Shown here in pieces: positions 1 to 12,060 of a stretch of 64,000 bases of DNA (position 1 is the stretch's first letter; each line of letters opens with the position of its first letter). The notes below the pieces were generated by a model. That model made no database searches, was not told the DNA's origin, and worked only from the letters and a program-made list of their open reading frames with translations. The translations under genes and the position numbers were made by a program. The DNA is taken from contig OY728142.1 in assembly GCA_963277665.1 (NCBI GenBank), positions 8,446,001-8,510,000 on the forward strand, read 5' to 3'. This DNA is from Viscum album (Eukaryota; Streptophyta; Magnoliopsida; Santalales; Viscaceae).

Positions 1-274
1 GGATTTGATGTTTGGGTTATGATTAGGGTTCCTAGACACTACCTCTCATGACAATCCTCAAGTTACCATGGGAAGCTGGGAATTTTTTTTACTTCCCTTC
101 CAGGTGGGATGTGCAGGCTGTAGACTAAATGCAGAAATCAAATGGGAGTGAAGTGGTTTTTTATTTCATTGTTGTGATGTGTTTGAATTACTTATATTTG
201 ATGTAATTTCTTAGTTTTTTTTCAAAATTGTCTCACTAGAGACTTTTATTGTGACTGCTACCTTGTGTAGCAAC
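1..274 (+). other. Untranslated leader of TE-A
   Basis: Non-coding stretch before the first gag codon at 275. It contains no recognisable primer binding site, so the window begins downstream of it. No other feature is visible. Confidence 0.45.
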
Positions 275-1466
275 ATGCCTCCCCAGAAGGATCCCATGCA
301 CCAACAGGAGGACACTGGAGAGATTTTTCCATCCTTAATTGATGAAAATAAATTAGAATCTATTGTTAAGGTTGTCCAATCCCTAGGACATGGATTTTCT
401 CCATCACTTGCTTTAGTTAGAGAACAATAGTCTGGTCCTAGGATGGAAAAATCCCAAGAGTTCCTAAATATCAAGAATCCTACTTTTTGATGTAGTATAA
501 TCCCAATAATTAGAGGAGTGGCTTGATAAGAATGAGCACATGTTTGAGTATCTTGAAAACCTAGAGGAGGTAAGGGTGAAGTGTGTCTCTTTTTGGTTAG
601 AGGTTCCTATCCGCAGGTGGTGGGAATCGGTTCTTCAAGCTTGGAAATATACATAGATGTTTTGTAAGGACTTCATGGTTACATTGAATGACCCGTAAAA
701 CCCATATTCCTGGGAACATGATATATCCATAAAGTTTATAGAGCCGGTTTAGGGGGATCATTCAGTAATCGTGTATGCCAACCATTTTTAGGAGCTGGTC
801 CAATATTCCCAATAAATAGTCTCCAACGAGCAGATGATGGCTCTGAAGTTCAAGAGGGGTTTGTGTCTAGAGATCATTACCCATGTTATCTTATTCAATA
901 TAAAGACATATTCCGAGGTAGTTCATCTATATTATATGGTGGAGGTTGACTGTAATGGGAGGTCTGGTTTTCCTAGGGAAATATCAGTGATGGGAAGTGG
1001 AATTTTGTATGAGAATAAAAGGATGAGAGAGGAGCAGGGGAAGAAGGGAGTTTGTAGTTTAGGAGAATATTCCAGGAAGCTTTCATATGTGGCTTCTAAG
1101 GAAATATTCGTCATGTGCCACTAGTGTGGGAGGCCATGTAACATCTAATAAGTATGAAAATATCCTTTAAATACCTATTATTATTTTGGAGTTGTGGGAC
1201 AATTGCAGAATTTCTGAATGATGACACATCCACTCTAGAGTCAGGGAGGATCAGTGGATTCTAGGGGACTACCTGCTCAGTCAAATCCTTCAAGGATGGG
1301 GGTATCTCAGTATGGTGGACATGGAAGTAGGGATAGAACATCTTCTAGATGGAGATATTTTAGGGCAGCGCCACAAGCGAGAAGTTGTTCTCAGTATGAG
1401 AGTGGGCATCATAATGTTGTGGAGAAGGCACCCGCGAGATCAGATATGGAGCCTTCAACAGTTTGA
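275..1466 (+). pseudogene. TE-A gag pseudogene
   Basis: Capsid protein of the retrotransposon, which would form cytoplasmic virus-like particles. The first codon at 275 opens a reading that begins MPPQKDP, the usual MPP start of Tekay-type gag. It runs about 50 codons to a stop near 428. After frameshifts, gag wording returns near 515-660 (EWLDKNEHMFEYLE, then VPIRRWWES, matching the family's conserved WW region). It returns again at 834-950 (KFKRGLCLEIITHV, then TYSEVVHL). A gag/nucleocapsid linker follows to 1466, but no CCHC zinc knuckle survives. Several stops and frame changes make it non-functional. The assignment rests on remembered family wording and on its position before protease and RT. 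Confidence 0.65.
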
Positions 1467-1487
1467 GGTACCATCTTGATTTAATAT

Positions 1488-1926
1488 TTTATAGCTACTT
1501 CTATTTTTGATAATGGTGATTATATTTCATTTATATGTACCTATTTTCTGAGAACACTGAATTTTCCAACTGAGATGTTATTTTTTTTGATGGTGTTGGT
1601 GACGTTGTGGGGTAAAAAGAGGGAGAAAGGTCTCAGGTTACCATCATGTGCACTTACCAAGTATGGGTTTGATAGGGAGTGAGACCTTCTTGTCATAGAT
1701 ATATACCTTTATTATGTAATCATTATAATGGATTGACATGAACTATTATGCGCACATCGACTGTTATTGGCGGTGGGTGAGCTTCATGGCACCTGATGGC
1801 GGCCCTCAGGTTTTTCATTGGGAATTAGATCCTCAGCTGGGTTGTGCGAGACCTTTAAAACCATATTTGGGAAATATTATCTTTATGTTATTATCTATCA
1901 CACTAGATTATGATGTTTAGGATCCT
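1488..1926 (+). pseudogene. TE-A aspartic protease and linker remnant
   Basis: Retropepsin-like protease that would cut the Gag-Pol polyprotein. Near 1495-1545 the reading IFDNGDYISFI lies where the family has its D-S/T-G active site followed by a SFI-type strand, so the catalytic triplet is now DNG. The tract DCYWRWVSF near 1755-1785 matches the protease-RT linker, which normally contains a DC-R-R-V-F pattern. Short ORFs and stops show it is dead. The call is moderate because each similarity is short, but the order and spacing relative to gag and RT support it. Confidence 0.5.
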
Positions 1927-2700
1927 ATGTGTGGATTAAAAAATGCAGTGGATGAGTTCCCTGAGGTATTTATAGATGATTTTTTAGGCTTTCTCATAGA
2001 TCATGATGTATATTTCTCAATTGATTTTCCACTAGGAACACAACTGATATCTCTTCCCTCGTATCCAATGGCCCCAAAAGAACTGAGAGAATTAAAGATA
2101 TATCATGAAAATTTTGAATCCAAAGGATTAATTCACCTGAGTGTCTCTCCTTGGGCCACTCCAATTCTATTAGAAAAGAAGGCTGGCGGATCCATCTAGT
2201 AGTGTATTGATTACTAGAAGCTAAACAAATTAACCATAAAAAAACATATAATTTTCCACAAATAAATGACTTCTTTGAGATGTTTATGGGGGGTGGGGGT
2301 AAATTGTTTTAAAAAAATAGACTTTCATTTAGTTTACCACCAACTAAGGATGAAAGATTCATATATCCCAAAGGAAACCTTTTAAAGAAGGAACAATCAC
2401 ATTGAGTACTTGGTCATGCCCTTCATATTGACCAATGATTGGGCAGTCTTTATTGAACTCATGAATAGGGTATTCGACTTATATCTTGACTATTTTTCCA
2501 TGGTATTCATGGATTACATCCTAGTTTATTCTGGATCCAAGGAGGTGCATGAGTATCATTTGCAGATCATTTTGGGAACTTTTCAAGATCACTGCCTTTA
2601 CGAAAAGTTATCTAAGTTCTCTGTATGGATTAGGGAGGTGACGTTTTGGGGGCATGTGATCTTGGGGTAGGATGTTTTAGTGGATCCTGATATGATCAGT
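1927..2700 (+). pseudogene. TE-A reverse transcriptase pseudogene
   Basis: RNA-dependent DNA polymerase domain. Bases 1927-2199 read the conserved N-terminal part (EFPEVFIDDF, then YPMAPKELRELK, SVSPWATPILLEKK). Two in-frame stops follow directly at 2197-2202. The middle section near 2300-2400 is frameshifted but still shows KIDFHLVYHQLR in place of the family's [12 protein letters not shown]. Bases 2410-2670 continue with VMPFILTNDWAVFIELMNRVF and the active-site tract FMDYILVYS, in which the second aspartate of the usual DD pair is tyrosine. Stops, frameshifts and the lost aspartate mean no activity is expected. Confidence 0.8.
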
Positions 2701-2849
2701 GCAATAATTTCATGGGACCAGTAAATGAAAAAGTTTTAGATCAAGAGTTTTCTGGGATTGTAATGATACTACATGCAGTTTGTTCGGTATTTCTCTCAGC
2801 TTGCTTCACCCATGACCACGCTCAACTAGAAGGGGGTGAAGTTTTCTTG

Positions 2850-3310
2850 GGGCCCATATTGTTAGGTATCCTTTGAGGAGATGATGTAGAGGTTGACAAC
2901 TGAACCCATGTTGATCTTTGAGGAATATGGAATAGGAAATATGGTGTTTTGTGACACTTTAGGTTTGGGTCTCAGGTGCATGCTTATGCAATACGATCAC
3001 ATTGTGGCATATGGCTCCCACCAATAATGACCAAATGGAAATAATTATCTGACCCATTAGATGGACTAGAATATTCGATTGAGTCATTGAAAACATGGAA
3101 TCACCACCTATTTAGGGAGAATTTTATGGTCTATTCTGATCACAAGAGCTTAGACAACTTATTCTCACACAATGATCCTAACCTAAGTCAGCGGTGGATC
3201 ATCGAGTAATTTTAGGGATTTGAATTTGATATAATCTACACCTCAGGGAAGGGTAAGGTGGTGGATGATGCCTTGAGAAGAAGAGTATTAGTGTAGGCTT
3301 TGAGGAAGTC
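2850..3310 (+). pseudogene. TE-A RNase H pseudogene
   Basis: RNase H domain that would remove the RNA template during reverse transcription. Recognisable pieces are AYAIRS near 2985, VYSDHKSLDNLFSH near 3130-3170 (the YTDHKSL motif) and SGKGKVVDDALRRR near 3245-3290, which matches the family's PGKANVVADALSRR. The first catalytic aspartate region near 2940 is corrupt, and stops interrupt every frame. Confidence 0.7.
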
Positions 3311-3559
3311 TAGTGATGACTGGACTCTAATGGGGCTATTTTCTCAGATGCATGTTGAGACCAAAGAGCACCGTGGAGGTGCATTCTTGGCGGGGGTTTA
3401 GTTGACCCCTTATTTTTATATTTAATTTAGCTGGAGAATTTCACTGATGAGCTATGTTAGCGGTCTAGGTGGTTTCTTCATGGTAGAGAGATGACTTATC
3501 ATTGGTCTTTTTCCATTAAGGGTATCATTTGATTCAAGGGCTACTTAGTGGTGCCTTTG

Positions 3560-4600
3560 TCTCTATGAATTGTGGTGATGTTGGATATCCACCAGTCTTA
3601 GTGGGCTCTCCATATTGCTACCACTAATATGTATTATGATGTCTGTCGCCAGTTTTGCTGGCTAGGAATGAGACAAGACAGATATTACTTCATATCGAGA
3701 TACTATAAATTTTAGTGGGTGAAAGTATAGAATCAAAGGCCCTCTTGTTTTCATAATCCATTACCTGTTTCTACCTAGAAGTGTGAAAAGGTTTCCATGG
3801 ATTTCATAGTTGGATTTCCTCATACACCTCAGGGAAATAATGCTATTTGGGTGGTGATTGATCGTCTGACCAAATAATAACATTTAATTCTAATCAAAGA
3901 TTCGACCAATGTAGCGGAATTAGGCAGGTGGTATGTACAGAAAGTTGTGAGGGACCATGGTGGTCCATCATCTATAATTTTAGATAGAGATGCTCATTTT
4001 ACCTTACTGTTTTGGAGTGGCATTTAGAAGGCATTAGGGTCAATGATTAAGTTGAGTATGACATACCACCATCAAAGGGATGGTCAGATAGAGTGGGCTA
4101 ATCAGATTATAGAATACATGCTTTGGGCATGTGTGATGGATATTTTTGGTTCATGGGATTACAAATTGGTATTTATTGACTTTTCCTAAAATAGTAGCTA
4201 TCGATACTCAATCAAGATGTCACTATTTGAAGCACTTTATGGTCAGTCATGTCAATCTAATTTTTGTTGGGTGGAGGTGGGTGAGACCTCAATGCTAGGT
4301 ACAAGTATTGTGTAGGATACATAATACATAGTTCATTTGATTAGAAAATTGTTTTTAAATTCCCAGAGTTAACACAAGTCTTATTACAAACAGAGGCATC
4401 AAGCTTTGGACTTGTCCGTCGGTGACTGGGTATTCATGAAAGTGGCACCTCACTAGAGTTATCACTATCTTGGTATATAAGGGAAGATAACACCAAGATA
4501 TGGGTGATATTTTGAAATCATTGATAGGATTGTTAAGGTGTAATACTGGTTAGATTTCCCCTCTAATTTGACATCGATCTAGGATTTGTTTCATGGCTCC
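3560..4600 (+). pseudogene. TE-A integrase pseudogene
   Basis: DDE integrase that would insert the cDNA into the host genome. The catalytic core can be read from about 3796: MDFIVGF with the first aspartate, ILDRDAHFT near 3980 with the second, and HHQRDGQIEW near 4075-4095 with the glutamate retained. The downstream GPY/F-type part reads FEALYGQSC near 4225. The H-H-C-C zinc-binding part before the core (near 3590-3770) is only loosely visible. All three acidic residues survive, yet stops occur throughout, so the domain is inactive. An SH3-like C-terminal piece near 4500-4600 ends with DLFHGSQLKK. Confidence 0.75.
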
Positions 4601-4669
4601 CAGCTAAAGAAATAAAATTTGGACCTGTCCAATTTTTTGAGTTGGGAAGAGTTGGAGTTTGAACTGTAT

Positions 4670-4857
4670 TTTTTTGTGGTTGAGTGACCAGTGCATATTA
4701 TGAAATATAGATGAAAATTGATTCAATTGAAGACTATTCATTTTGTTCAAGTCCTTTGAAATCATGGTACTGATAAGCATGATCCATGGGAGTGAATGTC
4801 TTGGGTCGAAGGACAGTTTCCATTTCACATATCTGATGAGGCTTTAAGCTGACTTTC
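4670..4857 (+). pseudogene. TE-A chromodomain remnant
   Basis: C-terminal chromodomain, which in chromoviruses is thought to steer integration toward particular chromatin. The reading VHIMKYR, then LKTIHFVQVL and NHGT, follows the known order of the Tekay-type domain. It ends with FPFHISDEA where the family has an RYPHLF-like end. Two stops fall inside it. It lies directly before the polypurine tract, which is the expected place. Confidence 0.6.
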
Positions 4858-4868
4858 TGAGGGTGGAA
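4858..4868 (+). other. TE-A polypurine tract
   Basis: Purine-rich TGAGGGTGGAA directly before an LTR that starts TGTTTTATTT. It is the presumed plus-strand primer site. Confidence 0.5.
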
Positions 4869-7800
4869 TGTTTTATTTTTGGGATGAATTATCACATACA
4901 TGACTTATATTAATGTTATTTTTCATTTAAATTGAATTATTTATTTGTTTGTCGGGGTTCCCGGGGATGTTTTGGATAAAATGGCGGTTTTATCAAGATT
5001 TGGTCCAAATAGTGACCCAATTACCAGATTTAAAAAATAATTTGTTTCATTTATAACTCCTTAATTTTTCATAAAATCTTCACCCATTATATATCCCAAT
5101 TGGACTCCCATAACCTATTCAAACCACTATATCCAATTTGACACCTTAGGAACTCATAATCATGGTGGATTTGGGTGATTTATTTAGGCATTAGGCCAAC
5201 ATGTGATCCCATTTCTAGATTTATGTAAATAATTTATTTCTTTTATATCTCATTAATTTTTTAAAATTGTTTTTCATTAAACCTCTCATTCTAGCCCACA
5301 AACCATAGTATCACCCTCATGTTTCATTTCCCCTCTTTGGAGATTATATTTATCATCGATTAGGGAGAATTTCCCCATGGATTTCCCAAATCATCCATAT
5401 TTTCAAATGGAATTTGTTTCATTCATAAATCATTCATTTTTTAATAATTTCTATATTTTAGTCCCTACTCTACCTCCTCATCCTTATTCAAACCAAGCTT
5501 TATATTTTTTCTCCATGTAGTTTCAACTATTTTTTTATTTGACTAAACCTGTTCAAAATTTCTCAATTAAGAGAATTCCTTTATCATTACAACAATTTTT
5601 TTGGTGTCTCCCTACTTTCTTGGAGTTCCAAATTTTTATAAACATCGTTTTGTGCCTAGGGTCTTATTTTGAGTTTCTTGGTACAATATTTTGGTTTTAG
5701 ATTTGTTTTCACACCCTTGTGGTGCGACGATCGTGAGTTTGAACTTTTTCACAAGGATTCAAGGTTTATTAAATATATGGTAGTTGATTCCATTTGTAAT
5801 AATTCATTGATGAGTTGTATTTTATTGATTTATATTTTCAACATATTATTATTTATTTTTGGAGGGTGAAAATAATTTTTGGAAGCATTGGATAAGTGGC
5901 TGATTCTAAAGTGGTATTTTGGTTCAAAAAATGAGTATTTTTCTTGTGTGTTCCATGTTGTATCACTTGTGTTTGTATGATGGTTAATGAAAAAAATTTA
6001 TTAAATGGTTTTATAGATTTCAATTCTGGTTTTTTGTGATGTTGGTATTAATATGGTTTCAAAATAGGGTTATTAGATGTATTTTATGTGCATGGAATGG
6101 TTTTACTACTAGAAAATGTTTTATGAAAATTCTAAAGGGTTTATTGAATTAAAAAAGGGTGAAAATCAAGTTTATCTACTGTTTTGAGTGTGTATTATAG
6201 AAATGGTGTTTTATTTCAAATTATAATTTGTTATCATGAGGAACTTGTTATTGGAAAAATAGGAAAATCTAAGTATCTAGGTGGGTGGATGTGAACAAGT
6301 ACTCTAGTGACTGAAAGTGGTTTTCTCCCTGTTTAAGATAGAATTTTTGAAGTTGAAAACACTAACAAAATTATAATGGTGATGATTGGGGACAAATATG
6401 TTATGTTTATGTTTCCTACAAGTTTCTTATGCATGAGAACAGATATTTATATGGTTATATTGTCACCAAGATACGAGGTTCCTAGATCTCACAACTCACT
6501 AGTTCCTAGGGCTATTACCATGTTTATTTCTAATTGACTATATGGTATTTCCCATTAGTCTATAGTGTATTCGAATGAAAAATTCAGTATAATTCACGTT
6601 TTAGTTAAAAATTTTAATTCTTTAATGTTACCCCTTGAAACTGTTTCCATTTAAAGGATACATTTTTTATAAATTGTTTCTTCCATTTCTTTTTCTAAGA
6701 ACATGATATATTTTTATCTTATGATATGTATCACATGGAATCGGTTTGGGTGGAATCCTATTGTGTTTAGGCTCACATCATACTTAAACCATTGGGTGTG
6801 TGTAGACATGATTATGTTTGACATAGGTAAGTTAAAGGCCTTTGGAGATGGAGGTTCTGGTTGTTAGTTGCTTCCATGGTGCGGTGTTGTAGAGAGGGCT
6901 CAATGGGTGACGACCCCTTGTAATGTGGTGGTCTATGGGATTTTTTTTCTACTTCATTATTTTGTAGTTTTAGATCTCATGTATCTTGTTTTAAACCTTC
7001 TATTCAGTTATGAATTTTATTTAAGTCTTTTTTGTCATGAATTTTCAAATTGGTTTTACTCTTCCATACTGGTTGTTTTATGTATCTTAACAAGGTTAGG
7101 TCATTCAAAAATAACTTTTTATGATACTTGGGCACTTGTGTTAGCCCGTAGGTATAGGTAAATCCCTTCGGACCTTTCCATGGGATGGTTCAGGTGCTCT
7201 TTTTAATGGATACTAGATATGGTTCATGACATCCTTCCCATGTGATTGAATATGAGGACATTTGTCATGATCCCAGCACTATTGTGGTTCGGCTACTAGT
7301 TCATATTATGTATCACCAAGATAAGATAATTCATGGTAAAATGATCCATTTGGTCTATTAATTATGGTAGTATAGATGAGATATCCATGAGATGTGGGAT
7401 TTGGAGTCATTTATGAGGTAACAACTGAATTATTATATTTGGATCCAAATTCATGAGCATTTTTTGGGTATAAAAATCTGTCATGGTGTGAATAATTATA
7501 AAAACCACAATATCATAGGTACTTTTCAATTTATTAATCGTCTATCATTGAATTAAATGTAGAGGTTTTAGGGAATTGGGGGGTTAAATGTATGACATTT
7601 TTTAAGGAATGATTGGTGCATGGTTAGCGTATGGTTAGTACTGACTACATGGTACCAATGTTGTATATATCTATGAGATTATAAAAGATATTTTCATTGT
7701 TTGATCATGGTTAAACTAATCATTCATATCACATAGAAAACCATTCAAGGTCTGAGTGACTGTTTAGGGGTATCACATGGTTTGATCTTGGTATTCCTAA

Positions 7801-9250
7801 ATCATCTGTCTTTCCACAGGAGATTATGTGGTCTGACTTTTGAAATATGGTTTTCATATAAGGTTTGTACATATATAGACTAAATATGTTTCATAAATAT
7901 GTGTATCCCTCTGAGCCTTTAAAATGATTGAAATTTTCTAGATTTCCTTGATTGTTTTTTTCTCATATAATCCTAATCCTAATTAGGATCAGCCTAATCC
8001 ATCCCCAACACTATAGAGGATTACTGTATAGGATTCCTAGCACAATTACTTCATTCATTGATTTATCTATTCATGGTATGTTTAATTTTTGATCCGGTTT
8101 CCCCTCAACATTGTAGATCATCACTATATCTCTTCTCCTATTTACTATTTTGATCCCAATTTGGGTGTTTATTTATGGTCTAATGGGTTTGATGGAGGAC
8201 TAATTATGTTTATTATGTACCTAAGATAATTAGGACTCAATCTACCCTTACACAATATATGTTTTCAGTGATTAATAGTCCCCCAAACATTTTTAGGTAG
8301 TTTTATCTATATAAAGGTTACAACACATGAATTTCCTATTTTTATTTAAATTATATGGGGTTATTCTATGGAATTGATTTATTATGATTTTAAGGGTTTT
8401 ATTGATATATATTCATGTTTTAAAAGGGGGTTTTTCTTTAAAAATATATTTTTTCACATGAATTTTTTGATGAAATGAAAAAATTATGGTTTTGGTTATA
8501 AAATGTGTTTCATGCTTGGAAGGTATTTTTTATTTATAGGAAAATGTAATATAAATTTTTAGCAAGAGTTTTAAATGAATTTTGAGAAAACATAGCCCAT
8601 TGGAAAACCTTGGGTTCGTCATTAATTATAATTTTCACATTAGTGGGTGTAATTCCAAAAGAGGTTTTGTATCACATTATTTTATGTAATGACATTGGAG
8701 GTTATGCTAGTTGGATCAACCTTTATTATTTATTGGGGATTTCTTTACATGTATAGAATGTATTCCTATTGGATAAAACCCAAATGTAATTATTGTTCAA
8801 GTATGATTACTTTATAACATGATGGTTTATGTTATGATTGTTTTCTATCATACTTAACATATTGTATATCCAATGTTTGTCTAGATTATGATTTCATTAT
8901 TTATTATAGGTACCTTTGATATTCCTTTAAAATTTAATATGAAACGATTTTTATGAAAACTAATTTCTGAATTATGAAATGGGTTTATTATAAAAATACT
9001 ATGTGAAAATAAATTAATATGAATTATAAAACTATTATATTCTTGATGTTATATTTTGTATCAATTATCTTGTTTAAATCATTCTGGGATTCATGCTCAC
9101 ACCCTACTTTTTCCATTAGGTGGTTGTAGATTTTGTTTTGTAGGAATATTCTAAATGGAATCGATTGTATATCATGCTAGTATATATTATTGTCTTATTA
9201 TTCATAGTTGGTTTTTGGAGGTGGTGGTTAGTCACATCAGGATAGGTTCA
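4869..9250 (+). repeat. TE-A 3' LTR (right boundary approximate)
   Basis: The LTR begins with TGT directly after the polypurine tract. No partner LTR is in the window, so the end was placed from context only. A GCTCACACCCTACTTTTTCC tract near 9093 resembles the GCTCAC-type tract seen near the 3' ends of the other LTRs here (for example 33820, 42265 and 62410). The stretch is AT-rich and has no coding evidence. It contains three degenerate copies of a roughly 186-bp unit near 5035-5560. At about 4.4 kb it is longer than the other LTRs, so it may hold an undetected insertion or extend less far than stated. Confidence 0.4.
5035..5560 (+). repeat. Three degenerate ~186-bp repeats inside the TE-A LTR
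   Basis: The phrase AATTTGTTTCATTTATAACT near 5040 returns in altered form near 5227 and near 5412, each followed by a TTAATTTTTT-type tract. The spacing is about 186 bases. The copies match mostly in their first 50 bases. Confidence 0.45.
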
Positions 9251-10952
9251 TCGCGGCTTGTTTTTTTATTTTTTAGTGATATTTATTCATTTATTCTATG
9301 TTTTATTCCTTTTATATTATTTCATTCATGATGATTAAATTTAATTTCTGTACATATCCACATGACCTGCCCTCTTGGTTGAATTTTCGAGTTTACCAAG
9401 TATGGTTGGATGCAATTTTAAACCGTCATCCAACCGTGTTCTTAATTTATTTGGGTATTTTTCTTTCTCAAGAATCTATGATGGGATTCTATATTCCTTT
9501 AATCCACCCATCATTCATTTGGCCAATTTTGAACATATTAAATAATATCTTATATAAGATATAGACATAAACAATCTTTTTAAAGCCTTTGTAAATGTTA
9601 TAGGTAAAACTCCATCTTTTCATCACATATCATATTTATAATAACAAGGAAAACCATCATCACATATAGTGGATACCCTTTGAATTTTCCAATCCATATA
9701 TTGATGGGGAAAAAAGGCATTACCCCTCATTCATTGGAATAATCCTCATCACTCCCTTTTATAATTATTTACAATATTAACAAATCCATTTTTCTTACTC
9801 AGAAATTATCTTTCAATTATTTTAGACACCAATTTACACTAATCAATACATCCAATAATCTTACAAATACTATGTGAAACAAATCTACCATTTTTATTTT
9901 TTTTACCAATTTTAAATTTGTTGTCAAAAGCTAATATATATTTTATCCCCAAATTAGAAATATTTAAAAAGGTTAATTATATTATCCCCATAATTGGAAT
10001 AATAATGAGGGAGGATTTTATTATCTCAAAATAACACTTAAATATTTAAGAATCTCATCTTCTCCCCATGTGTTTGTCCACTTTAACTAGAGTCAATTAT
10101 TTTCATAATATAAGTGTTTAATCTCATATTTTATTATAAATATTCCATCGATTAATTATATATATGGCGACATGGGAAAACCTAGTATATAAAATAAAAG
10201 TAATTGATTTAGAAATTTTTTTTCCATATACCAACCATAAGGTGAAAACCCTTATATTATTCCTTACGAAGAGGCCATGTAAATTTATTTTTTCAGAATA
10301 TGTTAAACCATTACCTATGTTTAACACACACATCACAGAAATTCAATTGTATGTTTTTTATTATCCAATTTTTATGATAATTACTCTCCCTTAGTAAAAA
10401 TATTCAATATATGTCAAAATATTATTGAGAATTAAAAATCATACCATGAATATTATTCCATAAATGCTTCCCAAAATTACATATTTTGAAAAGGTAAATA
10501 AATATTTGGTTTCTGGGATTTACTGGTAAAATCCCCCTTAAGGTATTATCATCAAAATTAATCACCTTAAATTTAGACAATTTAAGCACTATTATACTTC
10601 CATGGTAATAAGGCAAGTCTTCATTAGATCCTTACTATGAGCAGCTGGGTCATGACATCATTTTCAACCCAGAATACTCAACTATGCTTTCCTTCATGCT
10701 TTCACCCTTCGATTTATATATTGATTAAACTGTTTGAATTATGAGATTCCTTTATTATTTTATTTTATTCATATACAGAGTGAGTCTCTTTACTTGATAA
10801 AATAGGGAATCTTGATTCTTTTACACCGCTATTTTCTTATCCTTTTCTAACTCGATTTTCCATAAGATAATGTTAAGTCAAAAGTCCTCTTTTGAATTTT
10901 ATGTCTTGTTTTGGAAATCAAAAATCTATTCATAATAGTTTATCATACATTA
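9251..10952. other. AT-rich stretch with no recognised gene
   Basis: Short chance ORFs only (for example 88 codons at 9298-9564), without recognisable motifs. One small perfect inverted repeat lies at 9404-9435 (9-base arms GGTTGGATG / CATCCAACC). Nothing else is supported. Confidence 0.4.
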
Positions 10953-11128
10953 TATGTTTATCATACTAGCTATGTTTATTATACTAACTCTCTTTATTAT
11001 ATTGACTATGTTTATCGTACTGACTATGTTTATCGTACTGACTATGTTTATTGTACTGACTATGATTATCGTACTGACTATGTTTATCATACTGACTATG
11101 TTTATTGTATTGAATAAATCGTACTGAC
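10953..11128 (+). repeat. 18-bp minisatellite, about 9.8 copies
   Basis: Nine consecutive 18-base units of the type TATGTTTATCGTACTGAC start at 10953, and a partial unit ends at 11128. Units 4 and 5 (11007-11042) are identical; the outer units are more diverged. Because 18 is a multiple of three, the array reads as a repeating six-residue peptide in one frame, which is a by-product of the period and not evidence for a protein. Confidence 0.9.
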
Positions 11129-11485
11129 TCTATCAATAATACCCACTCTTTAAAAAATAATGACTTTTATGCATCATACTCACTTTTCATCATATTAATA
11201 CATTGCACTAAGTAATAATAATAGTACTCATATTTTACTTTCATCACATTCATGTTTTTATCTTTTATCAAAACACATGATTTATATCAAATTTACTCAT
11301 GATTATCATTTTCATATGTCTTTTTTTGACTAAAATGATGTCTTGGAGTTAGTTATAAACTAATCAAAACGATGTCATTTTTTCTGTTTCAATATGACCG
11401 TTAAAATGCCAAGTGTCCAAGTCCCTCCGAGTTTTCCAGAGAAATATGACCATTTAAGGAAATAAAACCATTGGAACCTAGGGTC

Positions 11486-11493
11486 TATAAATA
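11486..11493 (+). promoter_or_regulatory. TATA box candidate
   Basis: TATAAATA inside GGGTCTATAAATAAGAGG, followed about 30-40 bases later by an A/C-rich start-like region. It suits an LTR promoter reading to the right. Confidence 0.4.
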
Positions 11494-11780
11494 AGAGGTA
11501 ATTTGAATATGAGGACACAAATGAGAGACTTTGTTCATTCTTTGCTTCTATCAATTTATAGAGAGAGACTCTATGAATTCTCTCTTGCTTCATGCGAAAG
11601 CATTGAAATTACAAAACGTGAACAACTCGTTCTTTTTTTTTCAATAAGTGCTTTTTTTCTTTGTGCGAATGATCAGGTGATAACGATTAAGGGGTGTTGG
11701 GGATAGGAAAACGGTGCAACCGATTTTCGTATCATGGGCTTCCAAGTGTTTGAAAGATAGAGGTACTGATTACCTGAAAA

Positions 11781-11915
11781 ATCAAGGGCTTGTGGGGTTA
11801 GCAATACATACTTACCGATCATCATATCGAGGGCTTGCGTGGATAGTAAGACAGACGTATCGATCATCATATTGAGGGATCACCAAGGTGGTGGTAAGAT
11901 AGACCTTTCATCCTA
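11781..11915 (+). repeat. 45-bp tandem repeat, two full units and a partial third
   Basis: Units at 11781-11825 and 11826-11870 both begin ATC(A/G)AGGGCTTG and end CGATCATCAT. A third, more diverged unit starts at 11871 with ATTGAGGGAT. Confidence 0.7.
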
Positions 11916-12060
11916 GGTGAAAGGATACCATTCTCTTTGGGATAAAAGAATTGTAATACTATTACTTTTATGCTGCACTTTGTATTAGAAGAGATATTTT
12001 ATTGTTTCCCCTTTCATTCCATATTCAATTGTAATAGTTGCAATTAAGTTTATGTTGTTA

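Larger units (their letters stand above)
1..9250 (+). mobile_element. TE-A: decayed Ty3/gypsy chromovirus (Tekay/Del-like), 5' end outside window
   Basis: A plus-strand LTR retrotransposon entered inside its leader, so its 5' LTR and primer site lie upstream of the window. The order gag, protease, reverse transcriptase, RNase H, integrase, chromodomain, polypurine tract, LTR can be followed from 275 to 4868 through many stops and frameshifts. The integrase-last order and the C-terminal chromodomain are known marks of Ty3/gypsy chromoviruses, and the wording of the domains matches the Tekay/Del type. Its LTR start differs from that of TE-B/F/G, so I place it in another subfamily. It is one of the most degraded elements here, which suggests an old insertion. 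The right end near 9250 is an estimate, because the partner LTR is not in the window. Confidence 0.75.
11339..12060 (+). mobile_element. Probable LTR or promoter-like fragment
   Basis: Starting at a TGTCTTGGAG that could be an LTR start, this block holds a good TATA box (11486-11493). A pyrimidine- and GAGA-rich transcribed-looking stretch (11530-11590), 45-bp tandem repeats (11781 onward) and a T-rich tail to about 12060 follow. This layout is typical of the U3-R-U5 of a plant LTR, perhaps Copia. No partner LTR, primer site or target duplication was found, so it could instead be a solo LTR or an unrelated promoter. Confidence 0.3.

Noticed and set aside
9404..9435. Inverted repeat as the end of a MITE
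   Set aside because: Arms are only 9 bases, with a 14-base loop; no target duplication or larger inverted structure surrounds it.
10911..11117. 68-codon ORF with a repeating Y-V-Y-x-T-D peptide
   Set aside because: It is the translation of the 18-base minisatellite; the period divisible by three keeps the frame open by chance.
10953..11128. CRISPR-like array of short direct repeats
   Set aside because: The 18-base units adjoin each other with no spacers, and the rest of the window is plant retrotransposon DNA. It is a minisatellite.
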